Source: Bryobacterales bacterium (lineage in GTDB: Bacteria; Acidobacteriota; Terriglobia; Bryobacterales; UBA6623). From it: 33,338 nt of DNA. The DNA is taken from assembly GCA_028819235.1 (NCBI GenBank), contig JAPPMC010000281.1, forward strand, positions 1 through 33,338. The letters are read 5' to 3'. Numbering within the stretch: position 1 is the stretch's first letter; the number at the start of each line of letters is the position of its first letter. The position numbers were made by a program, and so were the translations under genes. The notes beneath the pieces are model-generated. The model did not search any database. It was not told the origin of the DNA and was given only the letters and a program-made list of their open reading frames with translations. Positions 1 to 10,700 of this stretch are shown here, in pieces.

Positions 1-49
1 AGGTTGCCAACATCGTATCAGTAGATCCGAAAAATTAGATGATACGAGG

Positions 50-865
50 TACTAGCCTCCGGAGGCAAAGTGAGCTGGCCAGATTGAGTCGAGCCCGACT
101 GGCTTCCTTTTGCCTATCGGACAGCGAGGACGGAAATCAAGTCGATGCCGCCCTAAGGACGGTACGCCCCTGCCGGGCTGGCGACTCCGCTGCCGTCCGA
201 AGGGAGACGCACCATGATCAATTCTGGTGTCTATCGGATGAACATCGTCGAGCAGCGCTCTGAGAGCATCGACGTGCACTATACGCAGTCTGCCGCCAGC
301 CTGCGACAGTGAATGCCGGGACAGCGGCAGCTGCTGTCGCTCACCGAATCCTTCCCACCCCACAGCGTCGGGGGGGATGGTCGGTTGGCTCGCCGAGCAC
401 CGTGTGCAAGCTACAACCATGGGGGGCCCGGCGTCTAATGGGAGCGGCCCCACCTGGCATTGGAAGACGCCGGAATTCGCGCCGACCTGGTCCACGCACA
501 ACCAGTTAAGGAGTCTGGTCTACGGTGTAAGCACCCTCAGGCGTCGTCGCTAAGATTGGCATCCTTGAGAGCTGTTTAGTACGCGGCCTTCCATTTGCTC
601 CTGTTCGCGAAAAGTCATTCGGCACGGGCATCGTCCGGCAAGGTGTACAGGGATTGCGTCCGCTGCGGGCCGTTCTAAGTGGTTGCAAACTGTGTCTGCA
701 GAAATGCTCAGAGCTGCCGCCCGAGGCACTGTTTGGACGGTCAAGTAGGAGCTGGCCGGCGTGATGGCCAAAGTCGTCCATTGGGAGGCAGCCAATGGGC
801 GCGGCAGGCAGAGTGATTCGTCCCCTTCCGAAGAGTTTGTTGCGCTGCGTGCGACGAGAAGGCCC
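50..865 (-). other. Possible decayed 3' end of NHL-protein relic
   Basis: No intact gene is visible here. On the minus strand a few short stretches resemble the C-terminal part of the intact giant protein: a PMDDFGHH-like string near 755-780 where a PPC domain would start with VDDHGND, a DGSG-like string near 190-215 similar to YWTD repeats, and a KPVGL string near 90-100 similar to QPVGL close to the giant protein's C terminus. The order matches the intact protein, but each match is short and in a different frame. I regard this as the likely eroded tail of the relic at 866-1876. Confidence 0.3.
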
Positions 866-1876
866 CTAAGGCCTTCCCACGACGTCCGCCCCGTCCGACG
901 TCGTGATGCTCCCGGTACCGGACTGCGGAAGCTTCGCGCCGTCGACCGTGTCGTCCCTCCCGTCCTCGTTCGCCATCGCACGCTGGCCCGTGCCGCTGAC
1001 CGTCATCTCCATGGGCACGTAGGTCGATCTAACTGCCCCGCCCAAGCTCGCCATGTAGGTCTGCGAGTGTAGACCCAATTCTCATCCGGCTTCCTGGTGC
1101 CACCGGCGCTCCCGTTCGACACGGCAAGGATCGTCTCGCCCCTCTCCAAGAACTGCTGAGACGGCCACCAGATCCCCTCCTCGGCGTTCCTGAGCGCCCG
1201 TCGGGTGATGCCGAGCGTCTTGATCACTTCCACAAGAGGCGTCTGCGACGGTGCGGATTCCATGTTGAGGACACGGTCGTCTTGTGCGTCCGCGGTGTAC
1301 AGATTGCCGATCGACCTGACCGCCACTCAGTGTGGGGATGGAAATGCGCGGCCGTCAACGGGCTCCCGGCCTCTCGTGATAACTTGGTCTCCCGCGGCTG
1401 CCAGCGTCGAGATTTCACCGGTCTGGTTCACAATGCGCACCAGATGGTTACTCCCCTGCGCAAGGTCCAGGGCGCCGGCCGGGTCTACTGGCATGCCCAT
1501 TCGTCGCCCGACCTGCGATCCGCCGTTCCGCCGTCACCGCCATAGCACCCTATTCTGTTGCGGACGACGGCAACGATGCGGCCCGATTGATCCGCGTGGC
1601 GTATGCGCTCGTTGCCGGCATTCTCAACGTAGAAGGGTCCGCTGCAACCCTATTTGCGCCCAATCGCTGCGCTTGGGAGGTCGGGCCGCCGTCTATCCGG
1701 ACAAACCCTCCGTTTCTTGCCGCATCGCATATGACGCGGGACTGCCCGGTGCCGATCTGGATTGTGGGTAGCCGACCCCGAGGGCTCGGTGCGATGAGCG
1801 GAACGAGAATGGCCGCAATCCGCGGATGGGGTGTTGTTGGTTGAGGACGTCCTCGCCACAACTCCCGTGGCTGCAC
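866..1876 (-). pseudogene. Decayed NHL-repeat secreted protein (paralog of the 3,170-residue protein)
   Basis: Read on the minus strand, this region shows pieces of the same repeats as the giant protein downstream, scattered over several frames. A hydrophobic stretch (RIAAILVPLIAPSP, about 1790-1820) could be an old signal peptide. NHL remnants follow: DGGPTSQAQRLG with VAADP (about 1650-1710), AGNERIRHADQSGRIV in another frame (about 1570-1620), CYGGDGGT (about 1530-1548), VDPAGALDLAQGSNHLVRIV (about 1420-1500) and IGNLYTADAQDDRV (about 1265-1310). Then come APSQTPLVEV and LGIT, which align with APAETPRVEV and LGIT at about 9500-9535, and two copies of the unrecognised 50-60-residue module (about 1090-1220 and 870-1050). 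In-frame stops and several frame changes make it non-functional. It lies divergently next to a decayed kinase, mirroring the intact pair. The ancestor may have been shorter than the present protein, or much has been deleted. Confidence 0.75.
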
Positions 1877-2049
1877 GTCGCCGACATTCCTCAGTGTCGA
1901 ACCATCCTCTACAGCTTCGTCTTGAGTTCAATTGGCCATCGAAGGGCTCATTATGTTGTTTTCGCTAAGGATTACCCCTGATCTCACAATCGGCTGCTCG
2001 GGTTGGCGGGGTCCGGCGCGAGTCCCGGCGCTGCGGAAGAGCACGGAGC

Positions 2050-4323
2050 GTGAACACCCGGGGGGAGGGGAGTGGCCCCTTGACGGGCGACGACGACTTG
2101 CGCCGCGAGAACGAGGCACTGCGCGGCCGATTCTCCACCCTCAATGGGGCCATCCTGCGCATCAACGCCGGCCTCGACGTCGACACCGTGCTCGACGAGG
2201 TGGTGGCGATCGCCCGCCAGTTGACCGGCGCTCGCTACGGCATTATTACCACCATGGACGAGACGGGCGCATACGGTGGCCCGTTGTTCTCGGGCTTCAC
2301 CGCCGAGCAACAGCGGGAGTTGGCCGTCTGGCCCGGCAGGTTGCGACTGTTCGGCCACCTGCGCGAACTGTACGGGCCGTTGCGGACCGCCGCCTTGCGG
2401 GCTATGTCCGCTCGCTCGGCCTCGAGCCCACCCCGATGTTCTCGCGGGCCTTCCTGACCGCGCCGATGCGCCACCGCGCCGAGCACTTGGGCCACTTCTT
2501 CCTCGCAGGGAAGGCGGGCGGCGAGCGCGAGCTCTGCTGGAGGCCCTTGTCGAGACCTCGCCGGTCGGCGTCGTGGTCTTCGATGCGCAGACCGGTCGGC
2601 CGGTGTCGTTCAACCGGGAGGCGCGGCGATGACTGGAGCGCCTGCGCCTGCCGGGCTGCGGGTCCGAACAGCTCTTGGATGTGATCTCGTGCCGGCGTGC
2701 CGACGGCCGTGAGGTCTCCTTGGGCGAGTTCCCGATCGCGCAGCGGTTCCGGAGCGGCGACACCGTCCGCTTCGAGGAGATCGTGCTGGCGGTCCCGGAC
2801 GGACGAAGCGTGCGTACGCTGGTCAACGCGACCGCGATCAGGTCCGCTGCCGACATCGTCGAGTCAGTGGTAGTGGCGATCCAGGACTTGGCGCCGCCCG
2901 ACGAGATCGAGCGCATGCGGGCCGAATTCCTCAGTATGGTGAGCTAGGAACTGCGTCGGCCGCTGACCTCCATCAAGGATTCGGCGGTGACGCTCTTGGA
3001 GGCCGGCGGGTCGCTGGACGCGGCTGAAATGCGCGAGTTCTTCCGCATCATTGTCGAGCAGGCCAACCAAACGCGCGGGCTCATCAGCAACCTGCTGGAG
3101 GCAGGGCGAATCGGGACCGGCACACTTGCGGTTGCTCCGGAGCCCACGGGGGTGGCCGAATTGGTGAAGCCGGCGAGAAGGGCGTTCCTGAGCGGTGGCC
3201 AGCGGCACGAGATTCTCATCGACCTGCCGACCGGGCTGTCGCGCGTGATGGCGGACCGCCGACGCATCGTGCAGGTCCTCGGCAACCTCTTCGCCAACGC
3301 CGCGCGCTACGGTCTCGAGTCGTCGCCAATCCGGGTCTCGGCGGCACCTGAGCAGTTGCATGTTGCGGTCTCGGTCTCCGACGAGGGGCGTGGGGTGGCG
3401 CGGGAACAGCTGCCGCATCTGTTCCGCATGCGCGTCAGGAATGGGGAGGTACTCTCGGAAGGTCACGGCTTGGGGCTCGCGATCTGCAAGGGGTTGGTGG
3501 AGGCGCACGGAGGCCGCATCCGGGTGGCCAGCGCCGGCCCCGGCCGCGGAACGACGTTCACCTTCACGATTCCGGCCGCCGCTGAGTCCGGCGGCGCAGC
3601 ATCCAGCGACCCAGCAGCGACCCCGCTGCCGGATTCGGGCCGCGAATAGGAGCAGCGCATTCTCGTGGCCGACGACGATCCCCGGATGCTGCGATTTGTC
3701 CGCGACGCGCTCTCGCGGGCCGGCTACGCCCCGGTCGTGACGGGCACCCCAAAGGAAATCCCGGACCTCATCCGGAGTGAGAGACCACAGCTCGTCCTGC
3801 TCGACCTGATGCTGCCCGGAAGCGACGGCATCAAGCTGCTGGGGCAGGTTCCCGCTCCGACCAGCCGGTGATTTTCATCTCCGCCTACGGCCGCGACGAG
3901 ACCGTCGCGAGGGTGCTAGAGTCCGGCGCTGCCGACTACATCTTTAAGCCATTCTCGCCGTCGGAGCTGATCGCGCGAATCCGGGCGGCGTTGCGGCGGC
4001 ACGCGGAGCCCGCACCACTAATGATCGGCGAGCTTGCCATTGACTACGAGCGGCGCCGGGTCACGGTTGCCGGGAATGTCGTTGACCTCACCGCCACAGA
4101 ATACGAGCTCCTGCGCGTACTCGCGCTCCACGCGGGGAGGGTCGTGACCCACGAGACCTTGCTACGTCGAGTATGGGCCAAGCGCGACGATCCCCACCCG
4201 AGCGTGGTGCGCGTTTTCGTCCGAAATCTCCGTCGCAAGCTCGGTGACAGCGCGTCCCGCCCGACCTACATCGTCAACGAGCGGGGAGTGGGCTACCGCA
4301 TGCCCGAAGCAGGTGATCTGTAG
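2050..4323 (+). pseudogene. Decayed GAF-PAS histidine kinase-response regulator (paralog of 15052-17412)
   Basis: Domain by domain this tracks the intact fused kinase. It has a GAF start (LDVDTVLDEVVAIARQLTG), a PAS part (VETSPVGVVVFDAQTGRPVSF), HisKA, HATPase (QVLGNLFANAARYG; GHGLGLAICKGLVEAHGG), a receiver (VADDDPRMLRFVRDAL; LVLLDLMLPGSDG; FKPFSPSE) and a C-terminal winged helix ending VGYRMPEAGDL. It is broken by a frame change near 2390, a frameshifting deletion near 2525 that removes the end of GAF (about 35 residues relative to the intact copy), TGA at 2630-2632, TAG at 2945-2947, TAG at 3647-3649 between the kinase and regulator halves, and a one-base shift near 3860. The TAG at 2945 sits exactly at the codon for the phospho-accepting histidine. 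A GTG at 2050 is the best remaining start. The receiver and winged-helix pieces could in principle still be translated, but nothing suggests they are. Confidence 0.85.
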
Positions 4324-4781
4324 GCTCTCTCGAGCGGGTGCACGAAGCCGACCGCAAGCCGTGCCATGCACGAATGGCGGAACCTATTGCGCCGACCGTT
4401 CCCGGGCTGCCGACAACGACGTTCCCTGTACATGCCCACGGCGGATTCGTCGCATTCGGATCAAGCCGTCGGAGGTCTGCGCCCACCCAGTCGAGACGGC
4501 TGTCAATTGCATCAACGAATCGAAGCGTGCCTGGCAGACGAGCGCGCTGGTCTGTGGAGTCTGGCCGAAGGATCGTCGGCGAGACTCTCTGCTTAGCAAA
4601 GTCCGCGCGCACCTCCGAACGCTCGCAGGGCACAAGGGCCGCTTGGGGAGTCCGAGTACGGTCTGGCCCAGTCGCTGGAACATTCGGACGACTCGTGACG
4701 GCGGCCCGGTTGAGGCCAAGAGGTCCAACAGCATGCCCACCGGATCACCCCGAGTACGAGGTGCGGCAAGAGTCTCTGGCT
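4324..4781. other. Intergenic gap between relic kinase and giant gene
   Basis: The two neighbouring coding regions converge here. Open frames exist on both strands but none shows a recognisable domain or ribosome site. I see no clear hairpin followed by a T-run that would serve as a bidirectional terminator. Confidence 0.5.
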
Positions 4782-7700
4782 CTAAGGGGACTGCTGGCCC
4801 GTGCCCCCGGCCTCACTGCTGTCGACCAGAGCCAGCGTTAGGCCGACCGGCTGGGACAATCCCGTGACGAGGTCTTCGACCCCGCTCCCATCCAGATTTG
4901 CCCGCTGTACCTTGTCCGTTCCGCTGTCCGTCCAGTACATCTTCCCGGCGCCCAGGTCAAGCGACAGCAGGCTAGGCTCACTCAATCCAGCGGTGACGAG
5001 GTCCTCCACCGCGCTGCCTTCCAAGTTCGCCCGCTGGACCTTGTCCGTTCCGCTGTCCGTCCAGTAGATCTTTCCCGCACCTAGGTCAAGCGTCAAGCCG
5101 ACTGGCGTCCGCAATCCCGTGACGAGGTCTTCCACGCTGCTGCCGTCCAAGTTCGCCCGCTGGACCTTCCGCAACGGCGGGTCGGTCCAGTAGATCTTTC
5201 CCGCGTCCACGTCCAGGCCCAGTCCAACTGGCGCTGTCAATCCCGTGGTGACGAGGTCTTCCAGGCCGCTGCCGTCTACGTTCGCCCGCTGAATCTTGCT
5301 CGGCCCCTGCGCCGCCCAATACATCTTGCCGGCAGCCGTGTCCAGCGCCAGCCCTGTTGGCTGGTTCACGGCTGTGACGAGGTCTTCCACACCGCTACCG
5401 TCCAGATTCGCCCGCTGGATCTTGTTCGTTCTGAAGTCCGTCCAATACATCTTGCCGGTACGGAGATCCAATTCCAATCCGGTTGGTGCGCTCAATCCCG
5501 TCGTGACCAAGTCTTCCACTCCACTGCCGTCTAGGTTCGCCCGCTGGATCTTTCTTGCGTCCCAGTCAGTCCAATAAACCTTGCCGGTCACGACTGGGGG
5601 TGATGGCACAACGGCCGGCTCTCCATGTTCCTCGATGATGTACCTGCCGGTCTGGGAACTGCTGAAGGCCCGGACCCGGACGAAGTACACTCCCGCCGGA
5701 ACGTCGGCCTCCAATGCGAAGTTGGTGCCGCTCCCACCATCGTTGTTGTGCGCGAGCTGTCCACCCTGTCGGCCTGACTCGTCGAATAGGGTCCCGACCG
5801 TGTCCAAGCTGCCCGTCGTACGGACCTTGACGTGCCATTGTCCTCTGGTCTCCAGACGGAACCAGTCCTCGTCGCCCGCAGTCTCGATCGCCCCGGCAAG
5901 GGACGAACCCAAGGCCATGGGGGTGGCAGAGGTCGGGTCGTTACCGTGGTCATCGACCGGCGGCACGCTAGGGAATGGAGATGCCGACCACATGCCTTCT
6001 TCGTCTATGCTCAGTGTGTAGTTGACGCCCGCGCTCGACGTAATCGTTGCCCCGCCGACCACCTGGTCCGTGCCCAGCCACCAGCTGCCGTCCTCGGCCA
6101 GCACCAGAGTCACTCTCTCCCCGCTCGCGCCCAACTCGACCATCTGCTCGGACGGCACGTAGCTCGCCAGCCAAACGCCGTCGGCCATCGAGAGCCTGTA
6201 TGTCCGCCCATCCGACGACTGCACGGTCGTGCCGCTGACCACTTGTTCTGCGTCCAGCCAGAACGTGCCGTCCTCGGCCCTCTGGATCGCGACGCTCTCG
6301 CCGCTGAGGCCCAGAGCCACCGTGACCGGCTCCGCCACGACAAACTCCGCCACACACATGCCGTCACCACCGATCGACAGGCTGTAGACGTTGCCGTTCG
6401 AAGCCGTGACATGGCTCCCTTCGCGAACCTCCTCGGATCCGAGCCAGCAGCTGCCGTCTTCGGCCCGCACCACAGTCACCGTCTCGCCGCTCGTGCCTAG
6501 CAGCACTGTCTGCTCGGATGGCACGTAGCTGGCCGTCCAAATGCCGTCTTCGCCCATCCAGAGCCTGTACTCGTTGCCGTTCGACGCCATCCTGGCGTCG
6601 CCTTCCTTCAGCGGCTCCCCCCAGGCCTCGTAGGACCGGTCCTCGAGCATCGTGATGGTCAGCATGTCCCCGCTGGTCCCCAATGGCACATTGACGACGA
6701 CCGGTACGTACGTCGCCGACCAATTGCCGTCCGCCAGCGTCAGGGTGTATGTGTTACCGTTTTCAGCCATCACATCGCCACCCCTGAAGACTTCCCCGTC
6801 CAGCGTGTAGTCACCCGCTTCAGTTGTCAGCAATGTCACCGTCGAGCCCGAGGTGCCGAGCGCTACCTCAACAGCCTGCGGCTCGAACAGTCCACCTGAC
6901 TTGAGAGTTGCCTTGCGCACACGGTGGTTCCAGCTATCGGTGATATACAGATTGCCCGTCACATCCACTGCCACGCTTGTGGGCCAATCCAACAGAGCAT
7001 CGGTGGCTAGGCCACCGTCCCCTCGGAACCCAATCTCACCTGCGCCTGCCACCGTCCTGATAGCACCGTCCGGTGCTACCATGCGTACTCGGTAGTCAGA
7101 CGTGTCCGCAAAGTAGAGGTTTCCGGCTGAGTCCACCGCTACTCCTAGCGGCGAGTTCGCCCGAGCGACCGTCGAGATGATGCCCTCTGGATCGATCTTT
7201 CGTACGCGGTCGTTGCCGGTGTCCGCGACGAACAGGTTTCCGGCCGTGTCCAACGCGATCGACCAAGGCTCATTGAGTCGGGCGTCGATTGCCGGCCCGC
7301 CGTCTCCACCGTATGCTCCATTGCCGACGCCACTCGGCCCGCTGCCGGCTACGGTCGTGATCACACCCTCAGGGGCCACCCTGCGGACGCGATGGTTGTA
7401 GGTATCTGCGATGTACACGTTGCCGGTCGCGTCGAGCGCCACGTCAGCGGGGGAATTGAGGACCGGTGGTCCCGCGACCGTCGTGATAACGCCGGTTGAG
7501 TCCACTCTGCGCACACGGTTGTTCCAAAAGTCCGCAATGAAGAGGTTGTTGCCGGTCGCGTCCACCGCCAGACCCTGCGGGGAATTCAGACGCGCGTCGG
7601 TCGCCGGGCCGCCGTCCCCGCTGTAGCTGCCGATCCGAAGGCCGCTCGGTCCGCCTCCCGCAACTGTGGTGATCACACCCATTGCGTCCACCTTGCGGAC

Positions 7701-10700
7701 GCGATGGTTGTTGCCGTCTACGACGAACAGGTTGCCGAACGAATCCACATCGATCCCATTAGGGTTGTTGAGCCGCGCATCGGTCGCCGCTCCGCCGTCT
7801 CCTCCATAGCCCCCGTTAAGGCGGCCTGTGGGTCCACTGCCAGCCACCGTGGTGATCACTCCGAAACTGGGAGCGGGCGCAGGCCTTCTCGAGGAGAAGG
7901 TCACCTTGCGCACCCTGAAATTGCTGGTGTCCGCGATGTAGAGGTTACCGTTCGCGTCTACCGCCATGCCTTGGGCTCGGCCAATCTGCGCACTGTTCGC
8001 CGGGCCGCCGTCCCCGCTGTACCCTCCCGACCCCGTGCCGGCTACCGTCGTGATGATTCCGTTCGGGTCCACTCTGCGCACCCTGAAATTGTTGGTGTCT
8101 GCGATGTAGAGGTTGCCGTTCGCGTCCACCGCAATGCTAAGGGCGAAGTCAAACTGCGCGCTGGTCGCGGGGCCACCGTCCCCGCCGTAGCCTCGTAACC
8201 CCGTGCCCGCCACCGTTGTGATGGTGCCATTCGGATCCACCCTGCTGAACTGATGCGCAGTGCCGAAATATACGTTGCCGACAGCGTCCACTGCCACGCT
8301 GTAGAGTTGGTCCCCGGCCGATTGCGCCACTGTCGTGATGATTCCGTTCGGGTCCACCTTGCGCACTCTGGAATTGTTGTGGTCAGCGATGAACAGATTG
8401 CCGGACGCGTCCAGCGCCAAGTCGAGAGGGTTGGACAGTTGGGCATTGGAGGCCGGGCCGCCGTCCCCGGCAAAGCCCTGTGTGCCCGTGCCCGCCACCG
8501 TTGTGATGACGCCGCTGGCGTCCACTTTGCGCACCCGATGGTTGCCCCACTCCGCTATGTAGAGATTGCTGGCGGCGTCCACCGCCACGCCGATAGGGTT
8601 ATCCAACTGCGCACTCGTTGCCGGGCCGCCGTCCCCGCTGTAGCCGGCCACGCCTGTGCCCGCTAACGTCGAGGTGTTGCCGTTCACGTCCACCTTGCGC
8701 ACAACGTGGCCTAATTCGTCCGCGATATACAGGTTCCCGTTCGCGTCTAATGCCACATCGATGGCGTTTCCCTGTGATCCCGCAACCGTCGAGATCGTGC
8801 CAGTGACGGGTGTCGGCGCGGGGGCCGGCTCGCCGAACTCCTCAATCGTGTAGCTACCGGTCTGTGAAACGCCGTAGGCCCGGACCCGCACGTAGTAAAC
8901 ACCTGCCGGAACCTCCGCCTCAAGCGCGAATTCGTTGCCGCTCCCGCTGAGTTCGTCCTGCGCGAGTTGCCGCTCTGACGCGTCGAAGAGGGTCCCGACG
9001 GTGTATAGTGTGCCCGTCGTGCGGACCTTGAGGTGCCTCCGCTCGCTCGTCACCAGGCGGAACCAGTCTTCGCCGTCAGGACTCTCGATCGCCGCGTCGA
9101 CCGAAGAGTTCAGCGCCAAGGGCGTTGCTCCTGGCGGACCTGGCTGCCGGACGGGAGAGGCCGTCCAGATACCGTCGTTTCCCTGCGACAGCACGTAGGC
9201 ATTGGGTCCGACCGCGATCGTGCCACCCTCGGTCAGGGCGAGGATCGCGCCCGTCAGCGGATCCACTGCCGTCCAAGAACCTGCCTCGTCGCGGATGGCC
9301 TGGATTCTGATCCCGGTGTCCCCGACAATGACTTCCCCCGTTGAGGGCACGTATGAAGCCGACCACGTGCCGTCCTCGCCCATCGACAGCGTGTACACGT
9401 TGCCGTTCGTGGCCGTCGTGGTCGTCTTGCCGCTCTCCACGAGACTTTCGTCGAGCCAGTAGCTGCCGTCTGCGGCCCGGACTATGGTGACCGATTCGCC
9501 GGTTATCCCAAGCCTCACTTCCACGCGGGGCGTCTCCGCCGGTGCGACGGCCAACAATCGGACGCGATTGTTCCCGCTATCCGCGATATACAAATCACCA
9601 TCCGTGGTCACCGCCACGGCTGCTGGAGAACTGAGCAGAGCGCTCGTCGGCGGGCCCCCGTCCCCGCCAAAGCCCTCGTCGCCCGTGCCGGCCAACGTGG
9701 TGATCTCGCCCGAGGGGCCCACCATTCGCACGCGGTGATTGCCCCTGTCCGCAATGTACAGATTGCCGACCGCGTCCACCGCAATGCCAGCGGGGGAATT
9801 GAGCTGCGCGCTCGTCGCCGGGCCTCCGTCGCCGCCGAACGCGCCGTTGGTCGGGCCAGCTTGCCGGCTCCCTGCCACTGTCGTGATCACGCCAGCGGCG
9901 TCGACCATTCGCACGCGGTGGTTCCCTCTATCGGCGATGTACAGGTTGCCGGTCGCGTCCACCGCTACTGCGAAAGGAAAACTGAGCTCGGCGCTCGTTG
10001 CCGGGCCACCGTCGCCGCTGAAATCGCTGCGGCCCGTGCCAGCCACGGTGGTGATCTTGCCCGCCGTGTCGACCTTGCGCACGCGGCCATTGAATGTGTC
10101 CGCGATGTACAGGTTGCCAACGGCGTCCGCAGCCACCCCGACGGGCGAATTGAGTTGAGCGCTGACTGCCGGGCCGCCGTCTCCGCTGTAGCCTTGGGAG
10201 CCCGAACCTGCCACGGTCGTGATCGTGCCTGCCGCATCCACCTTGCGGACTCGGTGATTCGCCCTGTCGGCGATGTACAGATTCCCTGCCGCATCTACTG
10301 CCGTCCCGGTGGGGGAACTTAACCGGGCGCTGGTTGCTTGGCTGCCGTCCCCGCCGTAGCCGTCAAGGCCCGTGCCCGCAAACGTTGTGATCGTGGCAGT
10401 GTGCGTCGGCACGCCAAAATCCGGATAGGCCGTCCAGACGCCGGCCGCATTCATGCTCAACGTGTAGATGACGCCCACGCTCGACACGGCCGTCGTCTGG
10501 CCGCTGACCACCAGTTCCGCGCCCAGCCAGTATGTGCCGTCCTCAGCGGAGACGAGCGTCACGAACTCGCCCGACGTGCCCAGCGCCAGCGGGACCTCGC
10601 GCGGCACGTACGTCGCCGACCAAATGCCATCCACGCCCATAGTGAGCCGATACACGTTGCCGTTCGCAGCCGCGACTTCAGCCCCGTCGGACACCGGGTC

